IMG/VR virus record: IMGVR_UViG_3300037264_004360
Coordinates: 1-49,539 of that record
Length of the DNA: 49,539 bases
DNA from: a virus
Strand: one strand, 5' to 3'
Below, in pieces: positions 38,798 to 47,484 of the stretch. Position 1 is the stretch's first letter; every line of letters begins with the position of its first letter. The translations under genes and the position numbers were made by a program. The notes beneath the pieces are model-generated. The model was not told the DNA's origin. It did no database searches and was given only the letters and a program-made list of their open reading frames with translations.

Positions 38798-39220
38798 ATG
38801 TCGCGCATCACCTACACCGGCAACCAGGTCGATGCCTTCATCAACGGCATCAAGATGGACCTGCTCCAGACGATCCGGGGCGCCGACGACTACGGGCTCG
38901 AACCGGCGTCTGGCGTGGGCGACATCCACGTGCAGGAGTACGTGCCGACCGTGGCGCGGCACACCATCTCCATCTCCGCCTTCGCACTCAAGAACGAGCC
39001 CACGATCCAGAACCGGATCATATGGGAGAACGGTGACGCGGCGCTGGCCGGCGGGGAGTTCGACATCGAAATCTTTGCCAAGGAGACCGGCGCGCTGCTG
39101 CGGAAGTGGACGCAGGCGATGTGTACCAATGCGGACGTGGTCGTGACCGCGCACCGCATCCTGGTGAAGGACGCGACCTTCGTGGCCCTCGACGTCGTGG
39201 GCAAGCTGATCCACGGCTAG
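38798..39220 (+). CDS. Tail tube protein
   Basis: 140 residues; GAGGAGG precedes ATG 38798. Directly follows the sheath and has the size and beta strand pattern of short myovirus tube proteins: SRITYTGNQVDAFINGIKM, a central IHVQEYVPTVARHTISISAFAL, and a last strand TFVALDVVGKLIHG. It forms the hexameric inner tube for DNA passage. Confidence 0.75.
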   Translation: MSRITYTGNQVDAFINGIKMDLLQTIRGADDYGLEPASGVGDIHVQEYVPTVARHTISISAFALKNEPTIQNRIIWENGDAALAGGEFDIEIFAKETGALLRKWTQAMCTNADVVVTAHRILVKDATFVALDVVGKLIHG

Positions 39221-39232
39221 GCTAGTCGCAGC

Positions 39233-39460
39233 ATGGCAGGCAACGGTACTGGTACGGCGCACGGAGAGGCACGCGGGGAGGCAGGGTATGACGCCTACTT
39301 CGGGCAACTCGAAAAGGACGGTGTGTGGGGGACGGTGACCTTTACGCTCAAGCGCGGGCGCGTCACGGCGATTCGCTATGAGCAGTCCTACGCCACCATC
39401 ACCGATGCCCTCGCCGGACACGCCATCAGCGAGGCAGAGGAAGCAGCGCAGCGCACCTAA
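39233..39460 (+). CDS. Small tail-module protein
   Basis: 75 residues between tube and chaperone genes. A Gly-rich start, then a compact strand-turn-strand part (VWGTVTFTLKRGRVTAIRYE) and a helical tail. Function unknown. Confidence 0.5.
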   Translation: MAGNGTGTAHGEARGEAGYDAYFGQLEKDGVWGTVTFTLKRGRVTAIRYEQSYATITDALAGHAISEAEEAAQRT

Positions 39461-39503
39461 GCGACGTTCACCCTCTTCGGCGGACGACCCCAGGAGGCCA
39501 ACC

Positions 39504-39884
39504 ATGGCAGACCCGCAGACCGATAACACGTTCACGTGCGAAGTGCGCCGCCACGTCTACGACGAGAGCGGCAAGCAGCAATTCAACGCCGATGGGACGC
39601 CGCTGCTCGGCGACCTCGTCGGCACCTTCGTCTTCAAGGTCCCGACGCTGTGGGATATTCAGGAGCAGGGGGTGCGGAGAGCCGCGCTCCTCATGGACCA
39701 GCGGAGCGTGGATACTGTGACCACCATGCTGGCCGAGGTCCGCGCCTGCCTGCCCCACGCGACGCTGAAGAAACCCGATAGTTGGGACTGGAACGCCCTC
39801 ACCCTGGAGGACATGGAATCTGTGTCGGCCGTGTATCGGGAGTACACGGCCGGACTGCAAGCCTTTCGACGCAAGCGCCCATAG
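39504..39884 (+). CDS. Tail assembly chaperone, short (G-type) frame
   Basis: 126 residues; CAGGAGG before ATG 39504. Small acidic/helical protein between tube and tape measure, the universal position for the G chaperone: FTCEVRRHVYDESGKQQF, TLWDIQEQGVRRAALL, then SWDWNALTLEDMESVSAVYREY. The gene ends TTT CGA CGC AAG CGC CCA TAG. Translating +1 from TTT lets the reading frame run into the next ORF, which lacks a good start of its own (see frameshift site at 39861). Chaperones of this kind bind the tape measure during tail assembly. Confidence 0.75.
   Translation: MADPQTDNTFTCEVRRHVYDESGKQQFNADGTPLLGDLVGTFVFKVPTLWDIQEQGVRRAALLMDQRSVDTVTTMLAEVRACLPHATLKKPDSWDWNALTLEDMESVSAVYREYTAGLQAFRRKRP
39861..39869 (+). 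promoter_or_regulatory. Candidate +1 ribosomal frameshift site (GCC TTT CGA)
   Basis: In the upstream frame this reads GCC TTT CGA. A Phe tRNA on TTT can slide one base onto TTC, and CGA is usually a slow codon. The new frame reads GAC GCA AGC and continues to 40242. The predicted fusion is about 245 residues. Confidence 0.45.
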
Positions 39885-40242
39885 CACGATCAAGGAGCGC
39901 GCCTTTGCGCAGTTGTCCAATGGCACGTACGCCCTGTGGGTCCGGCAGAAGTACACGCTCCTGCCGACCGATCCGCGCTTTCTCGCGCTGCGGACGTGGG
40001 AGTGCGAACTGGAGTTCTGGGTTGACACGCTCTGGCAGCGGCTCCTCAAGCGCATCCAGGACGGCGACGACATGAAAGCCGTGACCCTCGACGTCTTGAC
40101 CGCCAAGGAGCAGTTCGAGGAGAAGCTCGCCGCCTTCGACGCGCAACTGGAGCAAGAGGCCAGCGAGCGCGAGGCAGCGGCACCGCCACCCCCGCCGCTC
40201 CCCGCCCCCACCGTGCCGGTCATCACCTTCCGGGCGCCCTAG
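39868..40242 (+). CDS. Tail assembly chaperone, frameshift extension (T-type)
   Basis: About 124 codons after the proposed +1 shift. The frame is open well upstream (at least from 39781) without any ATG, GTG or TTG before a TTG at 39913; AAGGAG at 39892-39897 is too far from that TTG for good initiation. The peptide around the join, STIKERAFAQLSNGTYALWVRQKYTLLP-DPRF, is the type of sequence found in the second part of chaperone fusions. It continues as a helical domain (FEEKLAAFDAQLEQEAS) and a Pro-rich end. Alternative: an independent 109-residue protein from TTG 39913. Confidence 0.65.
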   Translation, partial: DASAHSTIKERAFAQLSNGTYALWVRQKYTLLPTDPRFLALRTWECELEFWVDTLWQRLLKRIQDGDDMKAVTLDVLTAKEQFEEKLAAFDAQLEQEASEREAAAPPPPPLPAPTVPVITFRAP

Positions 40243-43200
40243 ATGGCGGGGCCGTTCGGCATCGAAGTCAAGGGCAAGGTCGACATCTCGCAGTTCGACC
40301 TGCTCAAGAAGCAAGCCCCGGAGATAGAGCGCGTCTTCGGGCAGGCGTTCAGCAGCCTCAAGCGACAGTCGGGTGAACTCAACGCGGCGATCAGCGAGAC
40401 ACTGTCCAAGCTCAAGGCGACCTCGGGCTGGCGCGGGGGGCCGTCCGGATCGGCTGGCGGTGTACCGCCGCTGGCCGCGACGCAGGGAGCGCAGGTAGCC
40501 GCAGAGGCCACCGCGCGGGCGAAGCAAGACGCCGACGCGACTCGCAGGGTCATGTTGGGCCTCGTCCCCGGTGCGCCATTGCCGCCTGAAGGTGCCAGTG
40601 TCAGGGGCGGATTCGCTGGCCGCTATACACCGCCGCCAACAGCCGCAGAGAATGCCGCCTACCAGGCTCGGCAGGCCGCTGCGCATCCAGACCAGCAACA
40701 AATAGGTGAATCGTGGGCAGCATTCATTGCGCGCACTGCGGCATCGCAGGGTGTCACGATGACGCCGACCGGGTTCGCGCAGGCCGGTATCGTGCCGCCT
40801 GACGGGCCGCCAGGTGGTGGGATCGGTGGAGCCATGGCATCGGCGGCATCGGCCGCCGGTGCGGCGGGCATGGGGTTCCTGCGCGGGTTCTCGGGCCTGG
40901 CGCTGGGCGCCGGCGCGGGCTACCTCGGTGCCATGGCGGCCAATCGCGTCCTTCGCGGTATCGAGTCGGGTCCCGCTGCGCTGGACCTGTTCCGGTTGGG
41001 GGGATCAAAGGAGGAGTGGCGCGATACCTCCAGGGACCCGCTGAAGGAAGCCCTCGACAAGGTGTATTCGGTCCCCATGGTAGCGCCTGCACAAGCATTC
41101 CACTCGGCGATAGAGTTTGTCTCGCGCGGTGGCGCTGGCCCCAAGGGGATACGAGAGTTGTCCCCGGCGATGCGGGAGGCCGCCAGCCTCGGTGTCGGCC
41201 TGGGCCTCGGCCCGGAAGTCACGTCGGGCCTCTTCGGGGCGGCGTCGCGGCACGGACGACTTGACCTCGACCAACCGGGGAAGGCTGAGCAGCAGATGCG
41301 GCACTTCGCGCTCCTCATCGGCGAGTCGGTGGCGAGCACCGGGCTGCGTGGGCTCCAGGGAGAGATCGTGCAAGGCGTCGACGCCCTGGTCAACATCTCC
41401 AGCCGGACGATGCTGCAACCGATTGGGCCGGAGCGGGCGCTGGGCATTCTGACGCAGTTGGGGCAGGGGAGCCCGTTCCTGGGCGGCACGATGGGCCTCG
41501 ACACCTTCGCGACCGCGCATGAACGCATGATCGCGGGGACGAAGTCGATGTTGCCAAACATCGACGACATGCTGGGCGGCTTCGTCCTCACGGCTATGCG
41601 CCGAGGGGGGATGAACACGAAGGAAATGATGCGGGCGGGGCCGCAGGGCATATTCGGGATGAATCCGCATACCAACACGGCGATCATCACCGACACGATC
41701 CGCCTGATGGATCGCATGAACGTGCAAGATGAGCTTCAGGCGGGGATGCTTGGCGTGTTTCCGGACAAGTACCCGGCCTTCAAGGCCGGGATGCTCAGTG
41801 TGCCGATGCAACACCTCACGCCAGATTTTCGCAAAGAACTTATCGAGATGATGAAGACGGCTCCCAAGAGCCGGTACGGCGAACTGGCAAAGCTGTGGAG
41901 CGAGGCCATCCAGCCCGCCGAGTTGTTGCCGGGCGGCGGCTACCGTGTATCCGGCTTTCGGAAAGGGTGGGACCAAGAGAGTTTGGAGAAGGAGTCACGC
42001 AAAATCTTCTCGCGTCCTGATATTCCTGAGGAGCACCAGGTGAAGAAGGACGCGGAGTTGCAGGTCAAGCTGGATAAGGCGGCGCGTGAGTTCACGGAGG
42101 CCAGGGCGAAGCTCACCGGGGCGCTTGTGACGCTGACTGAACTCTTCACGTCCCTCGGGGAGGGCCTCTCCAATATGATGAAGAAGTTGGGCGTCTCAGA
42201 GGGCGCGTCCGACGCGGGAGGCCAGCTTGGCGCGATAGCCACTGGGGCCGTTCTCCTTTACGGTGGGTGGAAGGCACTGAGGTATGGGACGCCGTGGCTG
42301 ATGAAGAAGGGATGGCACAAGCTCGTGTCTCCCGCCGCTGGCACGGCGGGCGCGGCGGCGGGCGCGGCGGTGCGCGGCGGCGGGCTCATAAGCAGGCTGG
42401 CGCGTCTAGCCGGAGCGTTTGGCGTCGCTGGCCCTGTCATCGGCGCACTCGGAGATATGGGATCGGAAGACAGAGGGCTGTTCATGTATCGTAACGCCAT
42501 GACGGCCTGGGAAGCGGGCGGGCGCGTCGGGCCTCCGCCGAACCCTGAGGAGTTCCGCCGCGCGGCGGAGGACGACAGTGCCGAGGAGGAGCACGGTGGT
42601 AGCGGCAGCGATGGCCCCTCGCTCCCCTTCGGCAGCCTCTTCTACCCCGATTGGCTTCGCAACTGGGGCAGCGGTGGCAGTGGCTCTGAGGTGTACGGGC
42701 CGCCGTCGCCGACAGACTCGGCTCGGCGCGGTGGCGGCAGTGGCTCTGAGGTGTACGGGCCGCCGTCGCCGACAGACTCGGCTCGGCGCGGTGGCGGTTT
42801 GGGCGGCTTGCGGGTGCCGCCGCGGTTTCAGGTGATGATCGCCGAAGAAGCTGCGCGGGCTGGTCTGCCGCTCGACTTGGCCCGCGCCACCCTGATGTCG
42901 GAATCGAGTGGCGACCCCAACGCGAAGGGGGATAAGGGCGAGCGCGGCCTGATGCAACTGATGCCGAGCCACTGGGTGCCCGGACAGGACCCGACGGACC
43001 CTCGGTGGAATGTGCGTACCGGGTTCACGTTGCTCGCGAGCCACCTTCAGAATCGCGGCGGCGACATGCGAGCCGCGCTGTACGACTACAAACGCGGCCC
43101 GAACGCCAAAGGGGAGCCGCCGCCGGGAACCGTAGCGTTGGTCGACAAGGTGTTCAAGCTGATGGAGCAAGACCGTCTCGTGGGGCCTGGGGTTGAGGCG

Positions 43201-43395
43201 GGGATCGGCGGCATGATCGACTGGAGGGCATTTGCCGACGCGATGCGCCAGCAGATCCAGGTCAGCATCGCGCCGCTGACCGTCATCCACCGCGACGAGA
43301 GCGGGGCCGTCATTCAGACGGATCAAGTGCAGCCGCGCCTGGAATCGGCCTATCCGTTTGCCGGGCCATCGCGGTCTGAGAATGACATGCCATGA
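40243..43395 (+). CDS. Tape measure protein with C-terminal lytic transglycosylase domain
   Basis: 1050 residues. Starts at the base after the chaperone extension. Long helical N-terminal part (DISQFDLLKKQAPEIERVFG), Ala/Gly-rich transmembrane-like segments (about residues 195-235 and 660-725), and a low-complexity linker with an exact tandem duplication (42676-42797). An SLT-type domain lies at about 865-985: LARATLMSESSGDPNA with catalytic Glu887, GLMQLMP, and ALYDYKRGPNAKG. The tape measure sets tail length and can open the cell wall during DNA entry. It contains no cluster of hydrophobic-x-Lys-Ser linkers like the head proteins. Confidence 0.9.
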   Translation: MAGPFGIEVKGKVDISQFDLLKKQAPEIERVFGQAFSSLKRQSGELNAAISETLSKLKATSGWRGGPSGSAGGVPPLAATQGAQVAAEATARAKQDADATRRVMLGLVPGAPLPPEGASVRGGFAGRYTPPPTAAENAAYQARQAAAHPDQQQIGESWAAFIARTAASQGVTMTPTGFAQAGIVPPDGPPGGGIGGAMASAASAAGAAGMGFLRGFSGLALGAGAGYLGAMAANRVLRGIESGPAALDLFRLGGSKEEWRDTSRDPLKEALDKVYSVPMVAPAQAFHSAIEFVSRGGAGPKGIRELSPAMREAASLGVGLGLGPEVTSGLFGAASRHGRLDLDQPGKAEQQMRHFALLIGESVASTGLRGLQGEIVQGVDALVNISSRTMLQPIGPERALGILTQLGQGSPFLGGTMGLDTFATAHERMIAGTKSMLPNIDDMLGGFVLTAMRRGGMNTKEMMRAGPQGIFGMNPHTNTAIITDTIRLMDRMNVQDELQAGMLGVFPDKYPAFKAGMLSVPMQHLTPDFRKELIEMMKTAPKSRYGELAKLWSEAIQPAELLPGGGYRVSGFRKGWDQESLEKESRKIFSRPDIPEEHQVKKDAELQVKLDKAAREFTEARAKLTGALVTLTELFTSLGEGLSNMMKKLGVSEGASDAGGQLGAIATGAVLLYGGWKALRYGTPWLMKKGWHKLVSPAAGTAGAAAGAAVRGGGLISRLARLAGAFGVAGPVIGALGDMGSEDRGLFMYRNAMTAWEAGGRVGPPPNPEEFRRAAEDDSAEEEHGGSGSDGPSLPFGSLFYPDWLRNWGSGGSGSEVYGPPSPTDSARRGGGSGSEVYGPPSPTDSARRGGGLGGLRVPPRFQVMIAEEAARAGLPLDLARATLMSESSGDPNAKGDKGERGLMQLMPSHWVPGQDPTDPRWNVRTGFTLLASHLQNRGGDMRAALYDYKRGPNAKGEPPPGTVALVDKVFKLMEQDRLVGPGVEAGIGGMIDWRAFADAMRQQIQVSIAPLTVIHRDESGAVIQTDQVQPRLESAYPFAGPSRSENDMP
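42676..42797 (+). repeat. Tandem 60-base duplication inside the tape measure gene
   Basis: Bases 42676-42737 and 42736-42797 are identical (62 bases, period 60), coding twice for a 20-residue linker SGSEVYGPPSPTDSARRGGG. Perfect identity shows it is recent. Confidence 0.9.
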
Positions 43396-45029
43396 CCAGC
43401 CCCATCACCACGGAGATCAGGGAGCCGCAGTTCCGCGTCCGGCTCTACACGAAGCACCTGGGCCGGATGGACGAGACACAAACCGGGCAGGCGCAAGCGA
43501 ACTTTGTCGCCTTGCAGGCGAGCGTCCTGGGCATCACTGTCGACCGTCGCCTCGGGCAACCGGCGGGCGTCTTCAGCCTGACGCTCCTCCCAAAACGTCT
43601 GCCCGCCCCATGGAATACGCGCTCGTGGGATGACGTCATCGCGGCGATGGACTTCATCGAAATCCTCATCGGCGTCCCGCCCCGCAACCTCCGGCTGGTC
43701 ATGCGCGGGTTCGTTGATACCGTCAACCGGGCGCGGGATCTCAGCAGCGGCAAGCCGCGCCACGTCATCCATGTGGCAGGGCGTGATTACGGGAAGCTGT
43801 TGCTCGTGACGAAGCTGTACTTCTTCGACAGCCTCAATCCGCGCTTCTCGCTGTTCGAGCGGTTCGAGGCAGCGGCGTCGGCACTGTTCGGGTGGTCCGG
43901 GAATCCGACACCGCCCGTGACGCAGACGCCGAAGCAGAACGCCAGCCGCTTCACGCCCGAACAGGTCATGGGGCTGCTCTTCCACGGTGCCAACCCCACG
44001 CCGCCGACCACGCCGCCAGCCGCGCCGCCCCCGACCGGCTCTCTGACAGAGGGCTTCTACCGTCCAGGGGAACGTGAGATCCTTGCCGCGATGGCTGTGC
44101 TCAACAATGCGGGCATCCCGCCCATGACGCTCAACAGCGACGCCGCGTCGCAGGACCCGTGGGAGCAGAATCTCGGCACGTGGAATCCCGTGCTGTTCCA
44201 GCAAGGCTTCGCGCCGCTGACGGACCTGTGGTCGCTCCTGCGCGTGTACCAGCACGCGCCGTGGCGGGAACTGTACGTTCGCGACACCTGGACGGGGCCT
44301 GAACTCGTGTACCGCCCGGCACCGTGGCTCGACTTTGATGGCAACCCAGTGCAGGACGTCCCGAACGATCCAACGCTGTCGGGCACCCTGGAAACATGGG
44401 ACATGGACGAGCACGACATTGTATCGACGTCGCTGTCGCGCAGCGAGTCGGACGTGCGTAACTTCTTCTTCTGCTACCCGAACGGGTTTCAGCAGTTTGC
44501 GCAACACGTGCAGCGCGCCCCGGCCCTGACGGAAGGCTTCACGGATAGCCCGTTCCAGGGCAATCCGTACCTCGTCGGCGTACCGGGGGCTACGGACCTC
44601 GCGCCGTTGAATGACGCCTACTCCTTCAGCGATTGGCGGCTGTATGGGTTCCGGCCATTCGAGGTCCCAACCCCGTACTTCGATTGGGATACGGGCATCT
44701 TGCTGAAGGAACTGTACCCCATGCTCCGCGCCATCAGTGCGCAGGGGGCTGAAGGCGCAAGGCGGCTGGCCCAAGCGTTCGGGCACGGCGATACCTTGGA
44801 GAGCGGCCACGTGTCCCTGAAGGGTGACGAGCGCGTGGAGATCGGCCATTACGTGCGACTGTGGGACCCGGTGGTGCTCGGCGCACGCTACTACATCGAG
44901 GGGTGCCGTCAGACGTTCCATCGTGGCACCACGCAGGATGGCAGTCCAACCGAAGGGCGGTTTCTCACCGACCTCTTGGTCACGCGCGGGCGCGGGTGGC
45001 TCGTACGCAACGGGCGGGCGGTCGGCTGA
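43392..45029 (+). CDS. Baseplate hub protein
   Basis: 545 residues, ATGA overlap with the tape measure. Hub-type beginning: VLGITVDRRLGQPAGVFSLTLLPKR, WDDVIAAMDFIEILIG, and LVMRGFVDTVNRARD, as in XkdQ/gp27-like and gpD-like hubs. A Pro/Thr-rich loop (about 200-220) is followed by a large domain with TLETWDMDEHDIVSTSLSRSE and a C-terminal strand-rich part. Hubs carry the spike and join it to the tube. Downstream order (spike, PAAR, wedge, J-like) agrees. Confidence 0.75.
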   Translation: MTSPITTEIREPQFRVRLYTKHLGRMDETQTGQAQANFVALQASVLGITVDRRLGQPAGVFSLTLLPKRLPAPWNTRSWDDVIAAMDFIEILIGVPPRNLRLVMRGFVDTVNRARDLSSGKPRHVIHVAGRDYGKLLLVTKLYFFDSLNPRFSLFERFEAAASALFGWSGNPTPPVTQTPKQNASRFTPEQVMGLLFHGANPTPPTTPPAAPPPTGSLTEGFYRPGEREILAAMAVLNNAGIPPMTLNSDAASQDPWEQNLGTWNPVLFQQGFAPLTDLWSLLRVYQHAPWRELYVRDTWTGPELVYRPAPWLDFDGNPVQDVPNDPTLSGTLETWDMDEHDIVSTSLSRSESDVRNFFFCYPNGFQQFAQHVQRAPALTEGFTDSPFQGNPYLVGVPGATDLAPLNDAYSFSDWRLYGFRPFEVPTPYFDWDTGILLKELYPMLRAISAQGAEGARRLAQAFGHGDTLESGHVSLKGDERVEIGHYVRLWDPVVLGARYYIEGCRQTFHRGTTQDGSPTEGRFLTDLLVTRGRGWLVRNGRAVG

Positions 45030-46444
45030 TGGAACGCCAGGACGCGCTCGCGGCGCAACTCCGGCCGCCGAAGTTCCCCTACGCCAAGGTGGGGCGGGTC
45101 ATCTCCGTCACCCCGGCCGACCAGACGGTGGACCTAGCGTTCGAGGACTCAGGCATCCTGCGCCAAGTGCCTATCTGCTCCGGCTGGGCGGGTTCCACGA
45201 TGGGCTTCGCGCACCTGTCCGTGCCAGCGGCGTGGAAGGATCGGGACAAGCTGTCGTGGAAGACCTACCCGGAGCCAGAGAACAAGAAGGGCATCGCGTA
45301 CCCGCCGGCCGACGTCGGGCACATCGGGCGGGATATGTACGCGGTGGTCGTGCAGATCGAAGGCGCCATGCTGGGCACGTCCGGCTACGTGGCCGTGGGT
45401 TTCTTCTACGCCCAAGTCTCCGAGATGCTCTTCCCGCGCAAGGGCCTGGAAGAGGAGTTCGCCGAGTTCATGCTTGTCCGGCACCCGGCGGACGTCCAGA
45501 CGACCATGGACCGCTACGGCGTCACGAGCGTGCAGCACCCCGCCGAGGCGCGGCTGACCATCGACCACCGCGAACCGGGCGGCGATACTGCGCCGACGTG
45601 GCCCGATGCGGTGGACTTGAAGAAGAAGGACTTCGACGAACTCTACGAGCTGCGGAACAACCTCATCCACCCGACCAAGAAGGACGACCCCATCGAGGAC
45701 GATGGGCGTCGCCCGCAACTGCTCACGCGCGTCGCCCGCTGGCTCCTCGACGAAGAGGAGGAGATTCAGCGCGTCGCGGGCCACGTCTACCACTGGCTGG
45801 CGCACACCTGCGCGGCGTATCTCCTCGCGGTGTGGACTGACGCGGACGGCCTCTGGCGGGGCAAGATCAAGAGCCTCGCAGGCGAGTACCACGCGACGCG
45901 GGTGCTCCAGGGCGACATCGTGGCGTGGACCGACCAGGGGGACATCCTGGAGTCGGCGCGGGGCGCCAACCGGCGGCACGCGACTGAGGACATCACGGAG
46001 GACGCGGACGGCGACATCGTGGAGAAGGCAGGCGGCGACCTGTCGGAAGACGTCGGCGGCAGCGCGTCCCGCCGCGCGGCGATGAACATGACCTTCACGG
46101 CCGGGGCGATGCTCGACGCGCAGGGCGAGGTCTCCGCCATCGTGCGCAACGACGCGGGGTGCTTCGTACAAATGACGCCCGCTGGCAACGTGGAAATCTT
46201 TGCCCCCGTCTCCATCGTCCTGATGGCCATGGAATCCATCGTGCTCAAGGCCCCACTCATCTCGGAGAACCCGGTCACCCCGCCGGTCATCATTCCCCTG
46301 TTCGCCCTCGGGACGTTCGGGTCGGTGGGGTCGGTGGACAAGCCGGATGATGAAGGGTGGCTCTACGGCCCGGCGACGCAGTACAGTGGGGCGAACTTGG
46401 CGCTCACCGACGAGGTTCCACAGATGCCGCTCGTGGGCGTGTAG
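45029..46444 (+). CDS. Baseplate spike protein (gp5/gpV-like)
   Basis: 471 residues, TGATG overlap. N-terminal OB-fold-type strand set (FPYAKVGRVISVTPADQTVDLAFE, RQVPICSGW). A middle, charged helical insert covers about residues 140-290. Near 300-390 there are repeated short strands typical of a trimeric beta-prism (ITEDADGDIVEKAGGDLSEDVGG), then IEIFAPVSIVLMAMESIVLKAP. The insert makes it larger than simple gpV proteins. It should form the membrane-piercing needle that is tipped by the PAAR protein two genes on. Confidence 0.7.
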   Translation: MERQDALAAQLRPPKFPYAKVGRVISVTPADQTVDLAFEDSGILRQVPICSGWAGSTMGFAHLSVPAAWKDRDKLSWKTYPEPENKKGIAYPPADVGHIGRDMYAVVVQIEGAMLGTSGYVAVGFFYAQVSEMLFPRKGLEEEFAEFMLVRHPADVQTTMDRYGVTSVQHPAEARLTIDHREPGGDTAPTWPDAVDLKKKDFDELYELRNNLIHPTKKDDPIEDDGRRPQLLTRVARWLLDEEEEIQRVAGHVYHWLAHTCAAYLLAVWTDADGLWRGKIKSLAGEYHATRVLQGDIVAWTDQGDILESARGANRRHATEDITEDADGDIVEKAGGDLSEDVGGSASRRAAMNMTFTAGAMLDAQGEVSAIVRNDAGCFVQMTPAGNVEIFAPVSIVLMAMESIVLKAPLISENPVTPPVIIPLFALGTFGSVGSVDKPDDEGWLYGPATQYSGANLALTDEVPQMPLVGV

Positions 46445-46458
46445 AAGAGGAGTCGACG

Positions 46459-46647
46459 ATGCCAGATGCGCTGTACTGGGTTACGGTCACGAAGATCATC
46501 CAGGTAGCCACGATGGCGGCCACCGCCGAAGAGGCGCAGGCGCAGGCGCTGGCGTTCGCGGCCGGCACCGCGCAGGCAAAGGCGACGATGGTCTACAGCA
46601 TTCAGTCGTCGGCACCTGTCGGCATGCCGTTGGTGGTGGAGGCGTAG
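46459..46647 (+). CDS. Very small baseplate-module protein
   Basis: 62 residues, AAGAGGAG ahead of ATG 46459. Simple strand-helix-strand pattern (YWVTVTKIIQVATMAATAEEAQAQALAFAAG, then VYSIQSSAPVG). No family recognised. Lies between spike and spike tip. Confidence 0.5.
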   Translation: MPDALYWVTVTKIIQVATMAATAEEAQAQALAFAAGTAQAKATMVYSIQSSAPVGMPLVVEA

Positions 46648-46651
46648 CGCG

Positions 46652-46918
46652 ATGCCCGCCAAGGCGCGTGTCGGCGATGCTATCAGTCACGGTGGCAACA
46701 TCGTCGCCGGGAGCCCGGACACCCTCGTCAACCTGATCCCGGCGGCGCGGCTGGGCGACGCGGTCATGTGCGACCAGCACGACGAGCAGACGATCACGTC
46801 CGCGTCCATCGACACCTTCGTCAATGATCTCGGTGCTGCGCGCGTCGGGGACAGCATTTCGTGCGGCGCGACGATTACGAGCGGCAGTCCAGACACCGTC
46901 GTGAACGATCCGGTCTGA
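46652..46918 (+). CDS. PAAR-domain spike tip protein
   Basis: 88 residues. Typical PAAR set of short repeats: ARVGDAISHGGNIVAGSPDT, ARLGDAVMCDQHDE and ARVGDSISCGATITSGSPDT, with His and Cys residues (HGG, CDQHD, SCGA) that would bind the metal ion in the cone. PAAR proteins sharpen the end of spikes in phage tails and type VI secretion. It is small and complete, without fused effector. Confidence 0.9.
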   Translation: MPAKARVGDAISHGGNIVAGSPDTLVNLIPAARLGDAVMCDQHDEQTITSASIDTFVNDLGAARVGDSISCGATITSGSPDTVVNDPV

Positions 46919-46920
46919 CC

Positions 46921-47484
46921 ATGGCCATCACAGACCAGAAGTACCGGCCCATCGCGCTCCTCCTGATGCTCAACGGGTTCCCGGTGTTCGCGGTCCTGTT
47001 CAACGTGCCGTGGCTTGGGACCATCCGGCCGGAGCAGATTCACCTGACGCGCCCGGCGCGCGGGACCGTGACCCACACGACCGGGGCCGCGTTCATCGAC
47101 GACTATGGCGAGGGCATGGGCACCCTGACGATTATGGGACACACTGGCTGGAACGCCGGATTGCTGCCCGGTATCCTGAAGTTCAAGGCCATCGAGCAAC
47201 TGTTCATCCAGTACCTTGCGCTCCGGCAGACGAGGGCCGCCGGCGGGCTGGACCCCGACGCGGTGCAGCTATGGTGGCTCGACACGCTCGACCTGGAGGC
47301 GCTGGCAGTCTACCCGCACGAGTTCGTCCTGGAGAAGACGAAGTCGCGTCCACTGCTCTACTTCTACCGGATGCGGTTTAGCGTGACCGAGGACCTCCTG
47401 CAAGGCGCGATCACCCGCGCGGTCGCGGCCCTCTCGCCGGTCCTGGGCACCGCGTTCGCGGCCGTCCGGGGGCTGTTCCCATGA
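46921..47484 (+). CDS. Baseplate protein
   Basis: 187 residues. PWLGTIRPEQIHLTRPARGTVTHTTG, FIDDYGEGMGTLTIMGHTGW and EFVLEKTKSRPLLYFYRMRFSV follow the signature of baseplate proteins of contractile tails which start with 'P-x-x-I-T-x-x-R-P-x-R' and contain a 'G-x-I-x-I-x-GHTGW' strand. Probably connects spike/hub to wedge. Name uncertain. Confidence 0.6.
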   Translation: MAITDQKYRPIALLLMLNGFPVFAVLFNVPWLGTIRPEQIHLTRPARGTVTHTTGAAFIDDYGEGMGTLTIMGHTGWNAGLLPGILKFKAIEQLFIQYLALRQTRAAGGLDPDAVQLWWLDTLDLEALAVYPHEFVLEKTKSRPLLYFYRMRFSVTEDLLQGAITRAVAALSPVLGTAFAAVRGLFP

